From the NCBI RefSeq assembly GCF_003255815.1, contig NC_037668.1:65903196-65967195 (forward strand): 64,000 bases of DNA. Direction: 5' to 3'. The notes beneath the pieces were generated by a model. That model did no database searches. It worked only from the letters and a program-made list of their open reading frames with translations, and was not told the origin of the DNA. Shown here piece by piece: positions 58,110 to 64,000 of the stretch (its first letter is position 1; each line of letters opens with the position of its first letter). This stretch comes from Theropithecus gelada. Taxonomy: Eukaryota > Chordata > Mammalia > Primates > Cercopithecidae. Position numbers and translations under genes: made by a program.

Positions 58110-58320
58110 TGGACTTTTCTTTTGAAAAACAGAAAGTTGAGAAGAAAATGGATTGCAGTCTGTTACAGATCCAGTGGCTGCAAATCATTCCGAAAATTAG
58201 CTTTCTATGGGAAAATCTATATACTAATTAACTCCATGGCCTCTCTAACGAGTTTAAGCACAATAAGGCCTCTGAAAATATCGAGGCATTTTGCAGCTGC
58301 CTTAAATTCTACCTAGGGAG
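58110..58320. promoter_or_regulatory. Candidate conserved regulatory island I
   Basis: Repeat-free: GAAAAACAGAAAGTTGAG, GGCTGCAAATCATTCCG, AAAATTAGCTTTC, CTATATACTAATTAACTCC (TAATTA near 58225), GAGGCATTTTGCAGCTGCC. Inferred enhancer-like block. Confidence 0.38.
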
Positions 58321-58884
58321 ACATGCTCACAGCTCATGAGGCTGTTTGAGAGGTTCCAGAATGAAAAGGGAATGTTAAATGATTCATTTCAAGGGCAGAA
58401 GGTGGGCAGCTGCGACTTTGGTCGATTGCATAGGGAAGTGCAGAGAGCCCCAGCCTTGTCAAGATAGGTGGAGTCCTTGCTCAGGGACCTTAGTTGACAT
58501 TGGAGTGTGGCCCACTACTTCCCACTCCTCCAACCCTGAGTTCTCAGTGTGAAACTGAGAGGCCATCACCAGGTCTAAGAGACCTTTCCCAGGAAAGGCT
58601 TCTAGGGACTTGGCCATATAAACCACGGTGGGACTCTCCTACCAATTTGTGGCTGTCCTAGTGGGACAATCCTGCCCAGGCCAGGGGAGGTGGCAGCACA
58701 TGCCTGAGTGTGACGTGGAGAGACAGCTCAGCCAGTGGGATCCCTGGGGCATGTTCTCCACTTCACCGCAATGCTCCAGTTTGCCCTCCCTGGAAGGGCA
58801 CCCTCAGACTGTGGGCCTTTGCCCACCACTTCTGTGAGATTCCACACTGGGCAAGGAGTTGCCTGGCATAGTGCAGCCATAGCT
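58321..58884. other. Unassigned non-coding sequence
   Basis: No supported feature. Confidence 0.35.
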
Positions 58885-59005
58885 CACATATATGCTCACC
58901 CCCATGAGTGTACACAGCCACATGTATGTGCGGCCACTCACCTGTATACCCGCCGCGATGTATATGTAAAGACACACATGCATGAACACGCACTCACACA
59001 TACGT
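58885..59005. repeat. Degenerate CA-rich repeat
   Basis: Imperfect CA/CAT-rich sequence such as GTACACAGCCACATGTATG and GACACACATGCATGAACACG; keeps several CpG sites. Confidence 0.7.
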
Positions 59006-59532
59006 CTTCATTCACCCCTGTCCACAGCACCATTTCCAGAGGCTGGAAATACCACTTGCTGTCATTCCCCAGAAACACAGACAATTAACCCACAGCCCCA
59101 GGTAATCCTGGGGGGAGACCTCAATGTGTCATGCCTCTGCGGGGCAGGAGCCCAAGCCCCCGTTTGCCTTCATCCCCTCCAGAAATGCACACTAGTGCCA
59201 TTCATTGCTACCCTTCCTAAAGCAACAGCCTGGGCATGGTTATGAACAGAAATTCTTGCAGCGCTGCCTACGGCCCTGGTGTGCCTCTGGGTCTGGTGTG
59301 CTGCTGCCCACTGGCCTCAGCCGTAGATGCTTTGTTCAGAACAGGCCCTCAGGAAACATCTCATGGCCAACATGCTCTCAAGAGTGACTTGTGGCTGACG
59401 AAGGAAGCAAGCAGGAGGGAGAGAAGGGAGGGGGTCACCCAGGCCTAGTGATGATGTGGGATGCCTGTGTCTCCTCCATTGTTCTTGCTCTGATTCTGTC
59501 ATCATTGTAATGGCTACTTAAAAAAAAAAAAG
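59006..59532. other. Unassigned non-coding sequence
   Basis: No supported feature. Confidence 0.35.
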
Positions 59533-59735
59533 TTGACCATGTGCCTGGACACTGCATTAAGTATTCTGCACTACTGTCTCACCCACTCCCATTTCCCAAA
59601 GAGAAGACTGGGGCCCAGAGAGATGAAGTCTTCACTCAGAGACCCGCCTGAGGCCCTGCCCCAGTGAGTAGTAGGGCCAGGACGTGGATGGAGCACACTT
59701 GATTCCAAAGCCTGCTCTTTATGTTCAATTGCCTT
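59533..59735 (-). mobile_element. MIR SINE (antisense)
   Basis: CATTAAGTATTCTGCACTACTG, CCCATTTCCCAAAGAGAAGAC, GGCCCAGAGAGATGAAG. Starts after a 12-A run. Confidence 0.8.
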
Positions 59736-59859
59736 CTGGGGTTCTGGCTAAGCTGTGGGAGAATCCTCTCCAGGCACCAGCGAGGGTATCCAATAAGTGA
59801 AAATGGAGGGTCCTCCGCATGGTTCCCTTCCGAAGGCTGTGAAATAGGCAAAACCTGCG

Positions 59860-59930
59860 GCTTGATTGTGGGGGAGACCTGGATTTGAATCCCAGCTGCC
59901 ATCTACCGGCTGGGACCCAGGGCTCATAAA
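59860..59930 (+). mobile_element. MIR fragment (sense)
   Basis: GACCTGGATTTGAATCCCAGCTGCCATC. Confidence 0.7.
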
Positions 59931-59984
59931 TCCAATGGCCAGCTCCTATCTTGCTAGGTCTTACCCACAGCACTGCACATAGTG

Positions 59985-61225
59985 AACCACTTCCTCTTCC
60001 TTCTAGAAACATTTTCTTCCACTTTGCTTCCTGGACGCTGTAGTTTTCTGGCTTTTCTCCCACCTCCCTGGCTACACCTTCTGGGTCTTCTTTACTGATT
60101 CATCTTCTTCCTCCAGCCTCTTATTCATGGAGTGGCCACAGTCCCAGCTCCTCCTTGAGTCTCTGATTACCCTCACTGCTCATAATTGCATCCAGTCTCG
60201 TGGCTTTACATACGACCTTGGGTTCATGACTTGCAAATGTATATCTCCATCCTGGTGCTCTCCCCTAACCCCAGATTTATATATCTCACTGCCCTTCAAT
60301 GTCTCCACTTAGACATCTTGTAGCCGCCTAAAACGAACATGTCCTTCCAGCTGCCCGGGCCAAGAAGGCTTGGGGACCTCCTGACCCCCCTCTTTTTCTC
60401 ATCTGCCACATCCAATCAATCAGGAAGCCTTGGTGGCTCCTCCTTCCTGATATCTTCAGGATCTGACCACTTCTCACCATATCTGCTGCCTGGAACACCC
60501 TCTGCCTATATATCACGAGGTGCACCTTGGTCCAAGCCACTGTCATCTCTCACCTAGTTATTGCAACAGCATTCTTAACTGATGGTGTTTCTTCCACCCT
60601 TGCCCCCTGCAGTGTATTTCAACCAATAGCCAGAGACAGCCTGTAAAATACGACCCACATCATAACTCCCCTGTGCTCAAAACCTTGCAGTGGCTCCTGT
60701 GCTTCACTCAGAGTAACAGCCAAAGTCTGAAATGGCTGTGGAGGCTTCCATGGTCACCCCACCCACCCCAGGATTGGTATCCCCTCTTGATCTCCCCACC
60801 ACCTCTCTAGGGACTCTCAGCATCATTCACCACCCCAGTCTCAGGGCCTTTGTACTCCATGCTCCATTGCCTAGAATGCTCTTCCCCAGCTATCCATGGG
60901 GCCCGCATGCTTACCTCCACCGTGTCACCTTTCCAGTGAGCTCCACCCTGATCCTTGGACTTCAAATGCCCCTCCCCCACCCCATGACAGGCATTCCCTT
61001 CCTGGTCTCCTTACCTTGTGTGTGTACACGCTGCGTATGAATCACCTTCCAACTTGCTTTGTTTTATGTATTGATTATGTTTATTGTTTTGTGGTCCCTC
61101 ACCTCTAGCTAGGATGCCTGCTCAATAGAAACAGAGGCCTGTCTTGTTTCCTTCTTTGACATCCCCAAGGCCTGCTGCACTACCTGTCCACAGTGGATAT
61201 CGTCACATATTTGCTGAATGGTTCT
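59985..61225 (+). mobile_element. L2 LINE (sense), RT to 3' end
   Basis: GAAACATTTTCTTCCAC, CATAATTGCATCCAGTCTCGTGGC, CTCACCTAGTTATTGCAACAGC, CATAACTCCCCTGTGCTC, AAACCTTGCAGTGGCTCC, GGGCCTTTGTACTCCATGC and CATATTTGCTGAATGG cover the typical L2 3' 1.2 kb. No intact frame. Confidence 0.82.
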
Positions 61226-61231
61226 TATTTC

Positions 61232-61300
61232 TTAACCTCTATGACCTTGGTGTCTTCATCTGTAAAACTGGGTTATTTTGAGGATTAAATAATGAGTCTT
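61232..61300 (+). mobile_element. MIR fragment (sense)
   Basis: GACCTTGGTGTCTTCATCTGTAAAACTGGG and TTTGAGGATTAAATAATGAG. Confidence 0.75.
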
Positions 61301-61740
61301 GCTATCCCACTCTAGTGCCAGCACATGTAGGTTTCAATGCTGTCTACTCCCTTTCTGCAGTGGCTTTTAGAGATCCTGGCCTCATTTCAGACACTGCTGA
61401 TGTTGTAGCACCTGTGGCTCCCTGTGAGAAAGGGGATGGTGTTGGGAGGGAAGAGAGTATGTGGGGCCTCCATGTCCCTCCTCTGGAACCTCAGCCTTGC
61501 CCATCATAGGCCCAGTGGGAACCCTTTCCAGGAAGCATTTGTTTCCTAGGTCCCGTTAGCCGTAAACATAGCTTTAGACTGGGGTGTGAGGAAGCTCAGG
61601 TCCATGGCTGCCCTGATGATTCCTGGAGAGGAGAAACTCTGATGATCGAGAAAGTCATAGACTAAAAGAAGAAATTTGCTTCATAAACAGTGAAACAGAT
61701 GATTTTAACAGTTAGTAAGGAAGAATGAGGAAAGGGCAAT
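61301..61740. other. Unassigned non-coding sequence
   Basis: No supported feature. Confidence 0.35.
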
Positions 61741-61779
61741 TTTATGTGTGTGTGTGTGTGTATAAACACACACAATCAC
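61741..61779. repeat. (TG)n-TATAAA-(CA)n inverted microsatellite
   Basis: A TG run followed by TATAAA and a CA run; the arms are complementary. Confidence 0.9.
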
Positions 61780-61789
61780 TCTTATCCAA

Positions 61790-62160
61790 AAGCTTGCAAC
61801 GGCACTGCTGACGTGATGTTTTCCTAATGAAGGCGTGCCTCCTGACAGTGTTGTTCTTCTCTGAGGGTACTTTATTGTTGTAACACAGCAAGTTTAAATA
61901 AGTATTTCCCCTCTAAATTGCAATACACGCAAAAAACCGCCAAAACAGAAGTCATAGTTCTATTTGCTCTACGAAGGTATAAATGTTACTCTTTTTCCAT
62001 CAAGATGGAAAGTAAAAACAAAGAAAAAATGGGCAAAACTGTGAGTGGCTGAATGGGAGTCACCCATGAACTAGAATAGAAACCATGAACGTGACAGATG
62101 TGCCTGGCTCTTCCCTCCCTCACAAAAAATAATTTAGTCGAGTTATGACTATATCCGGAG
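61790..62160. promoter_or_regulatory. Candidate conserved regulatory island J
   Basis: Repeat-free: GCTGACGTGATG (CRE-like core TGACGTGA) near 61807, TTTTCCTAATGAAGG near 61820, TACTTTATTGTTGTAACAC near 61869, CAAGTTTAAATAAG near 61890, ACACGCAAAAAACCGCC near 61926. Inferred only. Confidence 0.3.
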
Positions 62161-62221
62161 CTGATGGAATGCAGACCTCCACAGCAGGAGATGGCTACAA
62201 TTCACTGCTTGTGTTTCCCTT

Positions 62222-62795
62222 CCCTTTCCGTCTCGCCTCGCCTCTCCTCTCCTCTCCTCTCCTCTCCTCTCCTCTGGTCTCCTCTCCTCCCTCCCTCCCT
62301 TCCTCCCTACCTCCCTCCCTCTCTTCTTCCCTCCCTCCCTCCTCTTCTCTCTTCCTCCTTCCCTCCTTCCTCCCTCCCTCCTTCCTCCCTCCCTCCTTCC
62401 TCCCTCCCTTCCTCCTTCTATTTCGTTCTCTCCCTCCTGCCCTCCTTCCCTCTCTCTGCCTCTCTCCCTCCCTCACTCCTTCTCTCTTCCTCTCTCCTTC
62501 CATCTATCTGCTTCCCCCTCCTTCCCTTCCTCCCTCCATCCCTTCTTCTCCCTCTCTGCCTCTCTCCATCCCTCCCTCCTTCTCTCTCTTCCTCCCTCCC
62601 TCCTTCTCTCTCTTCCTCCCTCCCTCCTTCTCTCTCTTCCTCTCTCCCTTCCTCTCTCGCTCCCTCCCTTCCTTCCTCCCTCCCTTCTTCCCCCTCTCTG
62701 TCTCTCTCCTTCCCTCCCTCCTTCTTTCTCTTCCTTCCTCCCTCCCTCCTTCTCTTTCTTCTTCCCTCCCTCCCTCCCTCCCTCTCTCTCCTTCA
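62222..62795. repeat. Long polypyrimidine tract (CTCTC, CCTCC and CTTCC units)
   Basis: About 570 bases of nearly pure C/T. A (CTCTC)n stretch lies at 62230-62287. Three 24-bp units lie at 62577-62600, 62601-62624 and 62625-62648 and encode an artefact 8-residue repeat. Long open frames on both strands reflect the lack of stop codons in C/T sequence, not genes. Confidence 0.97.
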
Positions 62796-62799
62796 AATA

Positions 62800-63100
62800 T
62801 ATTTGAATGCTTGTGATGTACTACTTTGTGCTTGATGCTTGGGACAAAAGATGAGCAACATGAGATCTCTGCTGTCAAAGAGTTTTAGTCTTGTAGATGG
62901 GACATGTGTGTGAACTGACAGTTACATCCTATAATAGATGTTTGGGCAAAGTACTATGAGAACCCAGAGGAAAGGACATCTGGGAAGGCTTCATGGAGGA
63001 GGCGGCATCCTAGTTTGGAGGGATAAGTGGTTGGGGGTGTGTGGGAAGCTTTCTAGGACAAAAGCAAAGTAGGCACACTGGCCTGGGAGCTAAGCTCGTG
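62800..63100 (-). mobile_element. L2 3' region (antisense)
   Basis: GACATCTGGGAAGGCTTCATGGAGGAGGCGGCATCC and CAAAAGCAAAGTAGGCACAC match the antisense L2 3' block. Confidence 0.7.
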
Positions 63101-63131
63101 CCTGTGGTTCTGTGTGTTGTTGGAGGCGGGG

Positions 63132-63172
63132 TCAGCATGTCACCTCATCAGCATGAAGAGGTGACATGCTGA
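63132..63172. repeat. Perfect inverted repeat, 15-bp arms, 11-base loop
   Basis: Arms TCAGCATGTCACCTC (63132-63146) and GAGGTGACATGCTGA (63158-63172). The loop also contains CAGCATGA, echoing the arm. Confidence 0.95.
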
Positions 63173-64000
63173 TTGGGACAGCCCTGCTTTTGCCTCAGGA
63201 AGCTCTGGTCTGTTTGGGTTCCCTGTGGTGGCTTCTCTATGACTCACATGAAGCCATTGAGGTGGAGGGAGCCCTCCTCTTTGTAGGCATTGGTGTAGGA
63301 TTTGAAGGACACTAGCCATGGCTCCAAGGCCTTTTCTGTCCCTGAGCCAGACAGGGGTGAGCCGGGCTTCCCCCCACTCCCCACCCCCTGCTGGGATTTT
63401 CCTACCTTGAGGCTGCTGTATACCCATGCTAGGTGCTCAGGACTTTCGGGCCACACGAGAACACTGTTGGGGCTTCTTGACATAGAAAGTCTCCTTTAGC
63501 AGTAGTCTCCTGAGAAATCTGAAGGCTTTGTCAAACACTGGCTGGGCTGGCAGCTTCCACAGTGAGGGAGCTAGGCCATCTTATTAGACCCTGATCCTCA
63601 GTGGGTAAAGGCTTGCCTGCCCACCAGGGCCTCCTTCCAAGCCCAATCCACAGAAGGGCTCAGGGCAGAGGCCCAGTGCGCTCAGAGGCTTCTGGAACTG
63701 GTTCCCAAACTTGCACACTCCCAGTCACTCCCCTGTAGTGGAGGGCCCTGAACAGCCAACCTCCCTTCTCCTGAGGCCTGGTCTTGAGCCCTGGGAAGTT
63801 GCTGCCAGGGTACAGAGTGCAGCTCAAAACTGTAAGTGTTAAACATCTTTAAAAAGTCATGAAGCCCCAGCCATAATCCAGAACAAGTCCCTTAAAAGTC
63901 CTGGGAGTCATATGATGGAGAGTGACTTTCTTCTTTGCTGCTTGGAGAGGGTATGTGTGACCAGTGAGACTTATGGCCATGGCAACAAGAGCTGAGGAGT
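63173..64000. other. Unassigned non-coding sequence
   Basis: No recognised repeat or exon. Frames of 65-95 codons have no domain. Confidence 0.35.

Noticed and set aside
62145..62878. 223-codon Ser/Pro/Leu frames and Lys/Glu/Arg-rich reverse frames
   Set aside because: Produced by the polypyrimidine tract, which contains no stop codons in C/T-only sequence.

Overview
This is mammalian nuclear DNA from a primate, most likely an Old World monkey. Two full-length young Alu insertions (1582-1887 and 24121-24430) carry sequence variants I associate with cercopithecid AluY subfamilies: CCACCTCGCCCGGC in the left half and CTTGAGCCACCGCG at the end. The other Alus have older J- or S-like sequence. 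No ribosomal RNA, tRNA, CRISPR array or bacterial feature is present.

I find no protein-coding exon that I can defend. The open frames are short, and almost all are explained by Alus, L2 LINE remnants, (TG)n runs or polypyrimidine tracts. The window reads as intergenic sequence or the inside of a very large intron. It is unusually rich in old repeats: more than 30 MIR SINE pieces and about 20 L2 LINE pieces, several of them 1-3 kb. These are joined by two hAT MITEs, two THE1/MST LTRs, two MLT1-type LTRs, one ERV1-type LTR and twelve Alus or Alu fragments.

Layout. 0.7-3.4 kb is a long antisense L2 split by a MIR that is itself split by a monkey-type AluY. 3.8-9.1 kb has MIRs, a hAT MITE and GC-rich unassigned sequence. 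9.3-12.9 kb has a tandem MIR pair, a sense L2 and two repeat-free islands. 13-20 kb holds scattered MIR/L2 pieces, an Alu and an old L1-like 3' end. 20.4-21.6 kb holds two AT-rich repeat-free islands. 22.7-25.5 kb is a deep nest of insertions inside one MIR, with a 500-bp (TG)n tract. 25.5-33.9 kb is repeat-dense. 34-43 kb alternates repeats with repeat-free islands. 44-52.9 kb is mostly L2. 53.04-53.53 kb is the strongest repeat-free, CpG-retaining, homeobox-motif-rich island. 55.2-57.7 kb contains a local duplication of a degenerate minisatellite built from an L2 tail. 60-61.2 kb is a sense L2. 62.2-62.8 kb is a 570-bp polypyrimidine tract, followed by L2 and a perfect 15-bp-arm hairpin.

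The main functional hypothesis is that the repeat-free islands (chiefly 12.54-12.86, 21.18-21.59, 39.63-39.96, 41.96-42.42, 53.04-53.53 and 58.11-58.32 kb) are conserved long-range enhancers of a developmental regulator outside the window. This rests on composition and motifs only; an alignment is needed to decide it. Repeat family names come from my recollection of consensus features, and boundaries of old elements are approximate (tens of bases).
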